From positions 18,849,583 through 18,913,582 of the forward strand of contig CM052359.1 of the NCBI GenBank assembly GCA_028551475.1: DNA of 64,000 nucleotides. The letters are read 5' to 3'. The notes below the pieces were generated by a model. That model was not told the origin of the DNA, made no database searches, and saw nothing but the letters and a program-made list of their open reading frames with translations. Shown here in pieces: positions 10,939-25,800 of the stretch (positions are counted from its first letter, which is position 1; every line of letters starts with the position of its first letter). Both the position numbers and the translations under genes were made by a program. The DNA is from Casuarina equisetifolia. Taxonomy: Eukaryota; Streptophyta; Magnoliopsida; Fagales; Casuarinaceae.

Positions 10939-12188
10939 ACCGGACTGTTGTTTTTCTTGGGTCTTAGCTTTCCTGGTTTTCTTTTTTCACTTTTTCCTTT
11001 ATATGTCTTTATTTGATTGTATTCTTCTTCTTCTTTTTCTTTTCTTGTGGGTCTCGAAAGAGAAACTGGAAGGGGTGTTGATGGTTTTTGATCTAGATTC
11101 ATGCCATGAAAATTGTACATAACATGGACATTAAGAAGCACTAGCAATCGCTGCAATTTTCTTAGCAATGCGTTAGTCGTAGCATGATGGTTGACGGTGA
11201 CTCAAGTTACATCCAGTTCTGAGGATAAAGGGTTGTGGGTTGCTGCTAACTTCCTTAAAATTACTTCTGTGGAGTAAGCCCAAATTAGTAAAGGAGACGC
11301 CTTGTTTTCCCAGTAGCTTGGGAAGATGAAGATTGGGAGGGCAACTGAAGCAACTTCTTCTTTGGAGGAGACTCAACACCTCAAGAGTGAGAAGATGGCA
11401 ATTGGGTTTGCTATGATTAGCTCTGTGATTTTGAGGAATGTTAGGTTGCTACTATAGCATGTGGGTTGTTTGAAAGGCATGATATTTGCAAGTAGGGTTT
11501 ATAATGGGATCGAGATCCACTAACTCAATATCATTGAAAATGTTATCAGGGATTATTTGGTGGAAACTAACAACAAAGATGGGATTAATAAATTTCTCTA
11601 GCAGCCTGATAAAGATCCAAGCAATCTAAACGGCCCTAATCCTGTCTTTTATTTGTCTCTCTATTTATATCATATCTTATTGACAAAGTGGACCACAACA
11701 ACCTTTTTGTTCATTTTAGCTCTCCCACTTTTTCTCTACCACTTTGTTCTTATTCATTGCTTTCGTTGTCCGCCACTCTTGGGTTGAATGACTGATGTAT
11801 GAGAACCTTCGAATTTGAAGTAAGCAGGGCAGGTGAATCGAGAATCTGTAACAAGCAGAGTTTTTTTCCACAATAAAATCAAGCTTCATACGAACTCAAT
11901 ACAGACTTTTCCAATACTAAGCATGGAGACAGGACGAGATTTCTAAGGACAATTCATTCCAATCTGAAAATGCCCACGGAAAAGACACCAACAAGCAAAC
12001 ACAAATTCAGCCCCAAGCTGAACTGTGACTGTTTCAAAACCCAGAAGCAAACACTCCCTATCTCAAAGTCTAACAAAAGCCCACACCCATTGCCGTATTA
12101 ATTTACAAGCAATCGTAGCTCCTGAGAGCATATCAAGAGCAGACAGAGTATACTGCCAAGCACTGCAAAATGGAAGAAGTCAAGCAGA
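10939..12188. other. Intergenic region between the acidic-protein gene and RopGAP (tail to tail)
   Basis: The left part is the likely 3' UTR of the acidic-protein gene and the right part that of the RopGAP gene. I see no supported gene between them. The open frames at 11173-11379 and 10935-11168 on the minus strand have no recognisable domain. Confidence 0.5.
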
Positions 12189-14826
12189 TTATGTAGATGC
12201 GAACAATGGCACAAGTGAAACGGAGGACTCCAATTTATCGATCATCTCTACATCATTGGTGCTGGCACGTCCTACAGATGTGCTCTCTTTATCAAACTTT
12301 GATCCCATGGCATTCAGACTGGTCCCCATGTCTTCTTCATCACTAGAACTGAAACTGGATTTCCCATTTTTGCTTTCCGTAAATGACACACCACTGATAA
12401 CAGATTCTACGTTGGAATCCAGGCAACTTGAGGGCTTGCATACTCTAACCGCAAATCATTTTCTGGTTGTTCTGATATACTGTTTGAAGCATTTTTGCTC
12501 TCATCCAATTGCCTCAGAAAGCAGTCTTCAATCTCACTCAATGATTCCACCTCAACCCCATCTTCACCTTCACTGCTGTGGTGATGAGGGTCATTGCCAT
12601 CGTTATCTGATGTGGGTCCTCTTAATTCACAGCTCATATCCATTTCTTGCTGACTGCCATTATCCTCGTCAGTTTCTGGATTTGATGAACGGGATGACAT
12701 GGGTGAATATCCTCCAGTTTCAGATTCTTCACGTTCTCTTAGTGTTTTCATTATCAGAGTCCTGAGCAAGTTCATTACTTGAACCGCATGCATTAGAGCC
12801 GTCAAAGGATCAGACATCTGAACAAAGAAAAGATAAGCAAATTAACGCACAATATTGAAACAAAAACAGGAGAATAGTGACTATGAAAAATTATTAGCTG
12901 TCAGCTATAAGGCATATTGAAAGCAGAGAAGGTCCCTATAACCTTTTCATTTTCCCCCTCAAGCAAGAATGGTTACTTGAAAATGTAACAAGATAATGGT
13001 TATGCACCTGAGTCATATTCGGGGCAAAAACCATGGCAATGTTTCTGGCGTTCATTTTGTTAGATTCCTCTTCTTCGACAACATCGGCCATAAGATCAAC
13101 AGCCCAGTTGAGCAAGGCAGCCTCAGTTGGCTTTAGCTGCTTCACAAGATCAACAGATTCTTCTTCGGTGTTGCATTGTAGAACTTGTTCAGGAGAAAGT
13201 CCATCTAGGACTCCCGAAGGAAGCTCTCGGAACCATGCTTTGACAAGCCCTGCCAAGCAATGGACATCAATATTTTCAGGAACAATGCCCCTATTCAACT
13301 GATCCCTTACACGCTCTTCTTGGCTATTCTCTGGGTTTATCCTGAAAATTCCTTCTGCCTACGGAAACATTCAAAGAACCCAGTAAGAAGGTGAACTTAT
13401 TACCCAAATTTGGACAAACAACTAACCATGTTCAAGTAAACGAGTATTAGTACTTAAAGTAGGAGTACCTTTAGGCCACCCTGAGAATATAAACGCTCCT
13501 GCATTAGGAGGAGTATGGTGGGCACGCTGTTTCCCGCTGAGTCATAAGAGCATTGCATTGATTCTGCTGAGACTCCAAACACGCTTGCACTACAAAATCT
13601 TAGAAATAAAAGTTAGAACAATCCACAACGGAAGAAACTAATCGACATAAGGAGAAACTTATAGGAGGAAAGATAGGAAGATAATAAATTTGGTCTCATA
13701 GAGAATTGTGGGATGAAAGCAGAAGATCCAAAAGTGTCTTGAGCATGTCAAGAATGGAACAGTAAGAGGATAGCAAATTTCAACATTCTTTATAGCAACT
13801 CACTAACTGGAACTGTAAATGACAATCAGTTAAGAAATATTGTGGTTAGTGAAAGAATATTGTGATTACATCTAATATTGTGGTTATATCTAATGCCAGA
13901 GACAGCCCGATTCGTCTACACCGCCTAGAAAGCTAGAAGGGCCAGGAATACTCAGAAGAACTCAACTCATCAGTTTAAAAGAGTTCCCAAAATTTTGCTG
14001 GAATTTCCTTTATAAATATAGACCCCAATTTCCAGCAGTTTCCTGCTCTTAAAAACAGAGGAGAGAAGAGGGGGTGGGGAGAATGGAAAACTAAGTTTTG
14101 CATGCTAGAAAGTGCGAACCAGTAAACGATATAGAGCTCAAGAAAGTGATATCTTTTCTACTTTACAAATAACTGGGGGTTTAAGGCTTCTAATCACCAT
14201 ATTGTTCTATTTCAACCTTCATTACCATAAATAGACCATCTACATTAAGCTAAAAATGATATATTTCAGCTTAGATGCTGCTGAAAGCTGAGGTTCGTTA
14301 AGGTAGAAAGTCGAAGGTTTAACACACATCCCTAATGAAACTTAAACCACAGGTGCGGTGCAAATCTCTCTCTCTCTCTCCCTCCAAGCCACCCCAAGAT
14401 CCAGAATTTTGTAAACAAAACAACTTGCTTCCTCCACTATGAGATCTTCTAGCAAGAGAAAAGAGACATTTTATACCCAAATAGAAACCAAAGATGTAAA
14501 AGCAAGAGCAGTTGATACCTAGCACTGGGCACTCGACCTGGGATCTCAACCTGGAACTCCACAGGCAGACCCAGAAAACCATTGAACCGGTCGAATGTGA
14601 CATGGGTGATGTGCTGCACGTTAGTGGGCCACCCGATTTCCATGTGATGAACGGTGGACATAACATCTTCTCGTCTATCGACCCGGCAGGCCACCATGGA
14701 TTTCCTCAGAGCCGCCACGAGAAGTGCCGCCACCGAAAGTTGGTTTTGCTCTTCGTCTGAGCTCTTTGCCCTTGCTCCCCTTCCACCACACCCAGCTCCC
14801 TTCGTCACCATCACGAGCCCCGTCAT
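12189..14826 (-). CDS. ROPGAP: ROP (Rho of plants) GTPase-activating protein with CRIB motif
   Basis: Four exons on the minus strand: 14826-14519, 13589-13469, 13358-13008 and 12817-12189. They join in phase and give about 469 aa if the last exon is read across a one-base shift. The CRIB motif starts at residue 64 (IGWPTNVQHITHVTF) and binds active ROP GTPases. The RhoGAP domain follows (about 105-265), with the arginine finger in EGIFRIN (R149), then HCLAGLVKAWFRELPSGVL and NIAMVFAPNMTQ. The acidic, Ser-rich C-terminus (SSNPETDEDNGSQQEMD) is typical. Between about 12410 and 12458 the frame changes: the unshifted frame ends at 12407 after SPQVAWIPT, while the other frame stays open for about 88 codons (CLDSNVESVISGVSF, SFSSSDEEDMG) to a stop at 12189. 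The family stimulates GTP hydrolysis by ROPs and controls polarity and low-oxygen responses. Confidence 0.88.
13836..13900. repeat. Short imperfect direct repeats in RopGAP intron 1
   Basis: Three closely spaced copies of an AATATTGTG(G/A)TTA motif lie within about 60 bases of the first intron (13590-14518). They are probably replication slippage products. No function is suggested. Confidence 0.5.
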
Positions 14827-14828
14827 GT

Positions 14829-14853
14829 CTCTCTCTCTCTCTCTCTCTCTCTC
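14829..14853 (-). promoter_or_regulatory. GA tract abutting the RopGAP start codon
   Basis: Read on the gene strand, a ~25-base GA run ends two bases before the ATG at 14826. It lies in the 5' leader. GAGA-binding (BPC) factors or effects on translation initiation are possible roles, both inferred. Confidence 0.5.
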
Positions 14854-16002
14854 AAGTGTTTTCCTTTAACTCCAAGCGTGTTTGTGTTTATTATCCCAAG
14901 AGGGGAGGAGAGTGAGTGTTTTAAATTCTGAAGGCTTTATTTCTTCTGGTTTAATGCCTTTCTTGCGTTGCATTCAAGTTGGTTTTCGAAGTTTGCAACT
15001 TTGAATCCCTCCCTCCCACACGGACGGCCACTCTTCCAGGTTCAAACGGACACCCGTTTCAAATTTTCTCCTGCGGGTGCTTTACTTTATCTAAAGTCCC
15101 ACATCCTTGACCTTCACTTTGTTCTCAATTACGTGCCTGCCCCTTCCGGACCTCCATACGGACTGCAATACCTACTTGGACCTAACCTAAGGGCACAACA
15201 ACGACGTCATCAAATTTGAACTTCTGTTTTTTAATCTATAAACCAGTTATAGGACAAAGTGTTAAAATTTGGGAAATATGTTAAAAGCATATAAGTTATG
15301 GGTTTTCCTTTTGATTCTTATGACCCTTTTTCTGAAAAGATAATGGGGGCATCAAATATTGGTTGGAGCAAAACTCGGGACATGTCTTGAGTTCTCAAAG
15401 TCTCCTCTGTTTATCCATCCATTGCTTTCTGTCTTGTTGGACAAACAAGATGAGAAGCAAAACAAAGTTAGTTTGAAGTAGTTATAGCAATTGGAAAATT
15501 AGAGAAGAAGTTGACGGGGTCACTTTTCAAGAAAACCCAGGACATTCTTCTTCGTAGGGAAAAAGATTAGATTCGAATTCGTGGAAGACCGTTGAGGAGC
15601 GATGATTGTGATTGGGCTTGTCAAAAGCAGGACAACTTTGATATTCCCCATGATCGAGGGTCCTTTTTTTGTTGTTCGCGTGATTAGGGGGGACTTCATT
15701 CTGCTACTCTTTTGCTTTTCTCAACCCTCGACCCTTCACTTCCCTAAATATTTGTCCTTGTCCTCTGACGTTGGGGAAGAAAATATTAGTAAACAAAATC
15801 AAGCGTTCATGCAGTTTCATCTCTAATACTAACTAGGATCCTCAAGCATAAACTAAATTATAAAATTTGACAACGTAAAAAAAAAAGTTCTCTTTGGAAA
15901 CATATTCCAAGGTCGATACTTAAGTTTATAACTTTAATCTTGTTGAAGATTGTCCACATCAGCTGATTCTTGTCATAATTACCGTTTAAGTATGAGTGTA
16001 TC

Positions 16003-16035
16003 TTCACGTATCTTCATGTATCTTCATGTATCCTT
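16003..16035 (+). repeat. Short tandem repeat, GTATCTTCAT-type units
   Basis: Three consecutive 10-11 bp units of the form GTATCTTCA(C/T) occur in the RopGAP-peroxidase intergenic region. It is a simple minisatellite-like repeat. Confidence 0.6.
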
Positions 16036-17144
16036 GGTTTTGATACCATCTTAGATGGTGGGCCTCACTCCTTAAAAGCACTCATAAGGAAGAGGAATGG
16101 CACCATCTAATAAGCCGATAACTCGGCTCTTGGCGAGGTGGGACAACTCCAACAAATCTTGGTTCGTCCAATATCAACTTCTTCCCATGTTTCACGTGAT
16201 CCTCTCTTTTTCGCTGTGAAAGTTAAACCCTGCCCCCCTTATGTTCCCAAAAGTAAAAATTTATGAAATCTGAACCTCAGGTCCACCGTCTCTACCTACC
16301 CCGATTGATGGGGCTTTTGGGCAACTTTTGGGAGCTTTTCTTTTTTTGTTGTTGAGCCAACACAAATCTGCTTAAAGATTGCACAAGATTCCGGGCCCAA
16401 GGCTATTTGTGTCATTACGGATGATCGGCAGACTCGATGCGGTCGGGAACCGAGAAGGAGCGGAGGAGATTGAGTCGTTGTGGATTGTTCTCGGAAAGTA
16501 GCGGGCCCACCGAGGCTACCTGCCCCCTCCCTCCAAAAGCCTAGTATTCAAATTTCAAAATTTATTGTCTTTCACTTTTCCTTTGTACTTCTTCTGATAG
16601 CTTCGGCAGTCCTCTCTTTGTGAAAGAATATAGACGTTGGTCTCCAACTTGAAACAAAAAAATAAAGAAAAGAATTGTTTCATTCACTTTTTCTTTTCTA
16701 TCGTTTTAAGATCACATCTATAGCCTTTGTGGTCTAATTCTAAAATCATATTGATATATCTTACGAATATGTCGAAATCTTGTATTGGTGTTGATAAATA
16801 TTATGCTGAGGATAAGTTATTTAGGTTTTAGTTAACATTAGTTGAGCAAAGAATTTTGTATGAGATTATGTTTTACAAAAATTCATATGAAATTTAAGTT
16901 TACACAAGTCAATTTTTTCATAGGAAATGATGTTCTATCCAATTTCTCTTGTGGTAAAACTTAAGAGTTTGCTTCACTCTTACTTGATCAAGTTCAACTA
17001 AATTAGATTTAGTTAGAATTCAAGACTTTTTTGAGCTCTTGAAGTGATAGTAGCTTAAGTGAATAATAAGAGTAAAAATGAAGAATTTTAACTTTGTATT
17101 ACAAATAAATCATAATTTAACTCTAATCACCACCCTACCTCTAA

Positions 17145-17175
<31 letters not shown>
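17145..17175. repeat. (AT)n microsatellite
   Basis: A pure alternating AT run of about 31 bases in AT-rich intergenic DNA. Confidence 0.9.
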
Positions 17176-17176
<1 letters not shown>

Positions 17177-18089
17177 TTTGAGGTTAAGCTTCTCTTTTTC
17201 TATCTATTATTAACTCAATTTAAATAAACTAGTTGTTATTTGAATATTAGTGTTTGACGTTGAAAGTTTTACTTAGAATTCAAGTATCAAAGATCAAATA
17301 AGGTTACTTGTGACAAGCTGTAGTAGAAAAGGCTAGAATTCTAGATTCATTTTGGAGTAAAGCCCAAATGTACTAATTGTAAGATTATAAGTTTTGTATT
17401 GAGCCATGTCGTAACATTTTTCTTCTAAATAAGAATCGTTGGTGGCTGAATATTTCCAGAGTGTTTTTTTTTCTTTAAAAGAAAAAAAAAACTCTCCAAA
17501 AGTTTGGCTTCAGAAATCAAAACTGTGTACACTTTATTTTTAATTTAACATATATGTTTTTGTTTTTGTTGACCTATTGGCCCCCGGCGCTTTAGAAGTT
17601 TTACTAACAACAACAATATCCATAACTGGAATCTCAAGGATGTCATATGTTGTATACTATTAACACTAATCACAACAACAATCGTAATTAGAACTCTAAT
17701 GATGGTATGTGCCGTATACATATATCAACTGTCTAGTTATCTTAATTAAAACTATGATTTTGATAACTTGACCCAACCCATCGCGGCACAACTCCTAACA
17801 GTCTTGATTCAATCAAGTTAAAATTGTTTTATTAGTTTTGCAAGTATGGGCTTGGAAGGTTGATAATCGAAATAGTTATACCAAGGATGTGGGCAACCTT
17901 CGACAGAAACTTGTGTTAGGGTTGACCTTGGCTGAGTCGAAGAATAGAGGCGACAGAAAAACTATGGTTTTAGCTTTAGTTTTTAATTATTATTATACGT
18001 AAAGGTAGCGAAGGAATCGTTTGGTCTTAGGTTGCTTTGGTTCCAACTAAACCAAGGCATCGTGTTAAACTATGATTTTAGTTAGGGGT

Positions 18090-18180
18090 TTAAAAGAGAA
18101 TAATAATTTTTAAAAAATGTTTGGTCTTAAGTCTGATAACAAAAAGTGAATAATAATTTTTTTTAAATGTTTGTAATCAG
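18090..18180 (+). repeat. Imperfect tandem duplication around GAATAATAATTTTT-AAATGTTTG
   Basis: Two adjacent copies of about 45-55 bp share (A/G)GAATAATAATTTTT, an A run and ATGTTTG. They are non-coding and AT-rich. Confidence 0.5.
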
Positions 18181-19780
18181 ACTTTGGATTTGGAGTAATT
18201 TAGCATAATCAATCACCTTATTCTCATTTTGTATACTCATGTATAGTTTTTAAAATGACCGATGAGAACCACCTTATCCATCGGATGCCACAGCGTAGTG
18301 GTTGTGAGCTCCATATTTCAGCTAACCCAATTTTTCCTTCTAAAGAAAGAAACTGCAAAGATGTATTAGATTCCGACCAACAAGAGAAAATGGTAGTTGT
18401 TTTCGACCAAGACCTGTGTTCCTAGTTGTGTTCATGCATGGCCTTACCATCTGCAAATTATCGCATGGTGGTATATGATTACAAGTTTCTTCTTTTGTTT
18501 CTTTTCAGGCTTTGGCACATGAAAGCAATTTGATCAATCATTAATCGAGTCAAACAAAGCAAGTTTTCCAATCCCTAGTTGGACCAAGATTTCTTAATAC
18601 TAGTATTGATCTATCGTGCTGGCCACAGTCCATGTTCCAAGGCTGTCATCCTTTTTCTTTTACTAAATCATTCTTGTCATGTAGCTACAGAGTTTCAAGC
18701 AATGCGCATGTAGAATATGATTACATCGAAGGCAGCATTAAAATAAAAGCTCATCTGCATTATTAAGCAGATGGAACGACCGTTTGGTTCTCATAAACTT
18801 CTGAACAGATCGAATACTGGTCATACGGATATCGAGTTTCTCCTCCTGGACTCTTTCAGGGTATAAGTCGCATGATTTAAGCTCCTCCCAGGAGTTCTCC
18901 TGCACTATTAGTTGTAGAAAATGATAACATAAAAGCAGACAGTATTGGAATCAGAGCTTGTAATTGGCACAAGCATGTAAGCGAATACAGTAGCGGATAG
19001 AAGGGCCATGTTGCCGACTAAACCATTGACTTGGTTTAATATAAACAAGTTTTTTCTTCTTTTCTTGTGGCATAATCTATGCTGACCGTGGAACGCGTTG
19101 TGATAGGAAAAAAGGAAAATGTATGCAATGGTCGCGGTTTGTAGGAACTTGCTTCGGATCTTGGAAAGCGGTGTTCCATAACAGAAACAAAAACATTAAG
19201 GTACTATAAACTTTACTATAATTTAGTTGTAAGTTGTCCTAATGAGCTGTATAAGTGATAATTAAAAATTTATTTTCCTCGGTTTTATTCTCACCTCCCA
19301 TGAGGCTGCAGCTATATTTTGGTATTATCATCTCATCCAAAGTGATAAGAGTATTTCTTGCCTTCCGATGTTCTGACTTGCGAGAACAGAATGATGTGGA
19401 CCAAGAAAAACTAGGATTATCCGAGGATGCGACGAAACTAGCACGGTTTTTGTTTATGAACTCATTTCCTTGTATGCTATTCTTTCGTGTTTTTATATTT
19501 CTTATGTGGGACCTCAACACAGTATATAAAAATGACTTATTGTAGCGTATTCATTATTTGGAGAAATTCAGAAGGGTCTGATAAATGCAGATGGACTTAT
19601 TAATCAAAAGTCTATGCCGCCCGCCCTCTCTGGGTACATGATTATACTAATCGTGCTTAACTGGCTCTTGTTGTTAAGATTCTCTTATATGGGCATATAA
19701 GGACCCGTGACCAAGGCATTGGAGGGAAGAAGAATTCCTTTGCTTAAGGACGAGTAGGGTTACTCCAAAGGGATTCTGAA

Positions 19781-21400
<1,620 letters not shown>

Positions 21401-22320
21401 GATGCTTTGGGCTTTCGGAATTGTTTAGTCGGTCATTTGCTCGTAAATCTACTGTGTTTAATAAATCGCTGAGAACCTGCTATGTTTCTTTCTAAAGCTC
21501 AAGTTCTGTTCATGAGCCTACCACGTTTCTTTGTAACGCTTTTGCAAGCTCAGGTTCTATCTCTGAACCGCCATGATGATAATGGAAGGGTCTTATAACA
21601 TATTAGTGTCGGTCGAATAATGGGATCATGCAACTAACATACGCCAAAGAGTGAACTGTATAAGCTGATTATAAAAGAAGGGGCTCCGTCGTATTGATAG
21701 AAAAGATATAACCCGTGTTTTTTTTTTTAATTCCCTTTTTCAGGCATTCCACTTGCAAATAAGATATTGTGTTGACAGGGACACTAGAATTAAAATAAAA
21801 TAAAAGAAGTAATAAATTTAAATAGATAAAAAATGATGGTTGATATTGAAAATGGGTGTTATCTCACGTTGAAAAATAAGAGGATGGATATATAATTTTA
21901 TAAGTGATGAGAATTTTTTACGTAATACCTTAAGGTTCTAGGATGAATTCTCACACTCTAATATAGTATCAGAGTTAAAGATAGGCCTCCGCTTCATAAA
22001 TTTTTATGCTCTAAAGTTAGGTTAAAGTTCACTTACAATACTTATATCAGCATGCATGTAAGGAAAAGTTTTGAAAGTAGGTATTGTCCCATATTAGAGG
22101 TAAAGGATAACTTGTGCTCTTATAAGTAATAAAAATTTCTTACCTAATTATAATTTATAGACAATTACACAAATGACTAGTTAGAGTAAAATTTTTACTG
22201 GTTTCAAAAATTACACGAAATTACTCTTTTCCTACTAGGATTTTCAAAACCTTATATCTATAAGTTGCCCAAAAAATCTTGATTGACAAAAAAAAAATGA
22301 TTTTCTTTGTGGCCCGTAAG
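21401..22320. other. Peroxidase 3' region and AT-rich repeat-like sequence
   Basis: The first 100-200 bases are the peroxidase 3' UTR (an AATAAA lies near 21460). From about 21,800 to 22,200 the sequence contains ATCTCACGTTGAAAAATAAGAGG, GTATCAGAG and GTCCCATATTAGAGG, with two direct echoes of TTATAAGT(G)AT(G/A)A(G/A)AATTT. This resembles degenerate LTR-type dispersed repeat sequence. No coding region was found. Confidence 0.4.
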
Positions 22321-22323
22321 CTA

Positions 22324-22420
22324 AGCCCAGGCCTCTTTTCTTGTCCAGCGAGCGGAGTAGAATATGAATTTGGATACATTATGGGCCTGTGTTGGGCAGA
22401 GCGTAGGAAGACACTGGGCC
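22324..22420. promoter_or_regulatory. Three site II (TGGGCC/T) motifs upstream of NPL4
   Basis: TGGGCC lies at 22382-22387 and 22415-22420, and its reverse form AGCCCA at 22324-22329, within 100 bases and about 430-530 bases before the NPL4 start. Site II motifs bound by TCP factors are common in promoters of plant housekeeping genes. Function here is inferred. Confidence 0.4.
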
Positions 22421-22850
22421 TGTTTGTTGACATTATGGGATCCGCGGAAGACAACCTCAGTTGGAAAAGAACCTACCGCCACGAACCATTTACAGCCAGG
22501 TACGAAAATCAGGCTAAGGGTCCATCGGCATCACCCTTCATCTTGCACAGGGATCTGATCCATCCACTCTCGGGTTCCATCGACGGTTCAGGATATCTGA
22601 AAAAAAGTACACAAACCTGGATCATACTCCTGTTTCTATGTAATTTTTGGCCACCCAACTCTACCTCCTCAAGTAATGCTTTTCCCCTTCTTCCTCATCA
22701 AGAAAACACTAGTCCAGAACTGTGTTGCTTCGGTACTGCAGCTACTCCATTCGCTTATAAGAATCAAATTCCGCTAAAGCAGCTAGTGTATTCAGACGAA
22801 TTCTGATAACTCTGAATTCGCGGTTAGAGAGCCCCCTTTAGTTCTTCAAG

Positions 22851-25800
22851 ATGATGCTTAGAATCCGAAGCCGCGACGGCTTGGAGCGAATCTCATTCGA
22901 GAGCCCGCAGATCACCGTCTCGCAACTCAAAAACCTAATCCAATCGCAGCTCCAAATCCCCATTGACAGCCAAACCCTCTCTACCAATCAAAACCTCCTC
23001 TTGGCTAAGACCCCGGCCGATCTTCTCAAATTCAACGACATGGCGAACCCTAGCACGCTTCTCTCCTCGCTCAATCTTTCCCACGGCTCCATGGTATTCC
23101 TCGCTTACGAGGGCGAGCGCACCGTCTCAGGCCCCACCTTCCACCCCTCCGGTTCCTTCGGCCGCAAGATGACCATGGACGACCTCATCGCCAAGCAGAT
23201 GCGCGTCACCCGCCAGGAGAACCCACATTGCGAGCTCGTTTCGTTCGACCGTGACTGTGCCAATGCATTCCAGCACTACGTCAACGAGACGCTCGCGTTC
23301 GGAGTGAAGCGGGCCGGGTTCATGTATGGCACCGTCTCGGAGGTGGGCAAGGTCGAGGTGGACTTCATCTACGAGCCGCCACAGCAAGGGACTGAAGAGA
23401 ACTTGGTGATTCTGAGAGATCCGGAGGAGGAAAAGTTAGTGGAGGCGATCGCGGTGGGGTTAGGGATGAGGAGTGTGGGCTTCATATTCACCCAGACGAT
23501 CAGTCAGGACAAGAAGGACTACACTTTGTCGAACCGCGAGGTGCTTCAAGCGGCGGAGTTTCAGGCCGAAAGCGGCTTGAAGGAATGGGTGACTGCTGTA
23601 GGTGAAGTTGGAGGTCAATGAAGATGGCGGGACTGATGTTCATTTCGAGGCGTTTCAGATGAGCGATATGTGCGTTAGGTTGTTTAAGGAAGGGTGGTTC
23701 GAGACAGAGATCGCCGTGGACGCCGATCCCAAGCTGTCAAAGATGAAAAAGGATGTAATGGTTGGAATGAAGGATACTAGGGAGGTTGACAATGATTTTT
23801 TCTTGGTAGTGGTTAAGATTTCAGATCACCAGGTACGTCTTGATCGACTATATTGGTCAAATGTTGATTTGCATGATAGTTTTTATTCAATTCGTGTCTT
23901 TTGTGGGGATCCTTTGTCTTGATCGGATTGTGATTTTGTTTTGATCAAGTATGTTTACGTCTTTCCTAGATTAAATTCAATCCTTTCTTTACTGTACACA
24001 GCAACTATACAAAATGTTTCATTTAAGGCTTTAATGGGACTCTCAGCCTCATTATTGATGACAGGGATTACCTGTTGGGGTTTATTTTATCTTGGTAAAG
24101 TTTTAAGTATTTCCTTTAGTTTTTCACTAGAGTCACTTGAGCCTTTTCCTTAGATAGGAGGAAAGGACAAAGGAATTAATAGGGAAAATTTGAGGATTTT
24201 GAGATTCGTATGAGGCAGCTGGCCTTCGTTTCCATCAGGTCGTAGTCCTAACTTAGGAAATTATATTATTGAGGATGATGCATTTTCGGCTTATTATACG
24301 TTTGAAATATGGAGAATAAGGAGCAGTAGGTACAATACTTTTGGGAGTATGTTACTCTATAACCTTTCTATTCGAGAAACCCCAAGCTATGAACATAGAA
24401 CGTGACAAAACTTGGAATTATTTGATACTGTTTATTTTCCACATCAGTAAAAGGGAAAGTAGGACCATCAGTACCACATAATTTCTTTTCTGTTCAAACA
24501 CAAACTAAAGCTTGAGCTTAATGATTATAAACGTAAGAGATTCTGGCGCACGTAATGTCTGTTCAGGAAGGATTTAGTCATCGATTGCCAACTGATGGCC
24601 AGCCAGCAGGCTTGTAGCTCACTTACCACTAGATTAGGTTTTGACTAGCATTATGATTACAGAAACTGCAAGTTAAAAAACCTTTTTATGTCAGTCATGT
24701 ATGTAATGTCAAATTCAGAGTCTGGATTTTGGATGTATGCGATTACCATGCCAAAATAAGAATGAGGTCAGTTCCAGCACTCCTCTTGTTGGGGTTTAAT
24801 CTTTGCAAAGCACGATAAAAACCCTTTTCATATATTTCGCTTCTTAGTCTCTGATAAAAAACCGTTCTTATTTGTTGCTGCTCAATTTTATTCACTTTTT
24901 CTTCATGTAGCAACATGGCAGATATCTTTGATCTCATCCACTAAGTTCTTATTGTTGTAAACCCTTCCCAAGCTTTTTTTCCTAGTTAACCTTTAAATTA
25001 GGTCAACCTTTCTTCTTATTTGTGTTACTTCAGTGAGCCTGCGAGGGCTTCTTTTAGCTGGTTTGTGCCCTTTTTGTACTGTTTGCGGGGAAGGGTTTGA
25101 ATGATAAAAATGTTAGTCATTATGTTTTATGTTTCTTTAGATTGTTTGGCTTATTTTGGGGAAACTTTTAGGATATCCCTCAAATATACCTATACTAGAA
25201 TTGTTTAAAATCGGTGTGGGCTTATGATCCTCAATCCCAACAAGATGTGTCCCGGAACTTCCAATGTGATAAGTACTGAGATGCTGTTAATTCTTTTGGC
25301 ATTGAGCATTTTGTCATGTACTGTTCAGTTGTCTTGGCTCCTTGGGCATGTACCGCAAACTGCATACTTTTCTCGTGTTATGGAACATATTGGAAATGAC
25401 CATCTTTGCCTAACTGCTGTTATTACGTTGTTTTTCCTACAATGTTTGCTAATTTTGCCAACAAATAAATCATATGTTTCCTTTATAGTTCTTTATATGG
25501 TTTGGCCTTTCTTCAGTGACAAAAATTTAGTTACGTCGTTGTGTTGGTGCTGGATGATCATCGTTGGCTGTTGTTTGTATGTGTGGAATTGAATATGTGA
25601 GCTTGCCATTGTAGGTTGTTTTATGCATGTTCACTTTTATTGTTGCATTTTTGATAAATGATTCTTAGGTGTTGGAACTTATGACTTCAGTATTTATGGG
25701 TGTTGGTTGCCGACTACATAGTTTTGGTCGATGGAAACAATCCATGGTCATAAAGTTTTGCACTTAGAACTGCTTTTTGCTCTGGTCATGTACTGCATAC

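Larger units (their letters stand above)
14854..19780. other. Intergenic region between RopGAP and peroxidase (divergent)
   Basis: About 4.9 kb separate two divergently transcribed genes. The first few hundred bases are the RopGAP promoter. From about 16,600 the sequence is strongly AT-rich. It holds an AT microsatellite (17145-17175), a short tandem repeat (about 16003-16035) and a 50-60 bp duplicated segment (18090-18180). The open frames at 14968, 15602 and 19239-19545 carry no recognisable domain. I see no gene here. Confidence 0.5.

Noticed and set aside
12025-12765. 246-codon plus-strand open frame
   Set aside because: It lies antisense to the last exon of the RopGAP gene and its translation shows no domain; the minus strand has the coherent protein.
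22279-22806. 175-codon plus-strand open frame directly upstream of NPL4
   Set aside because: No recognisable domain, irregular composition, and it coincides with the promoter and leader of NPL4 including its site II motifs.
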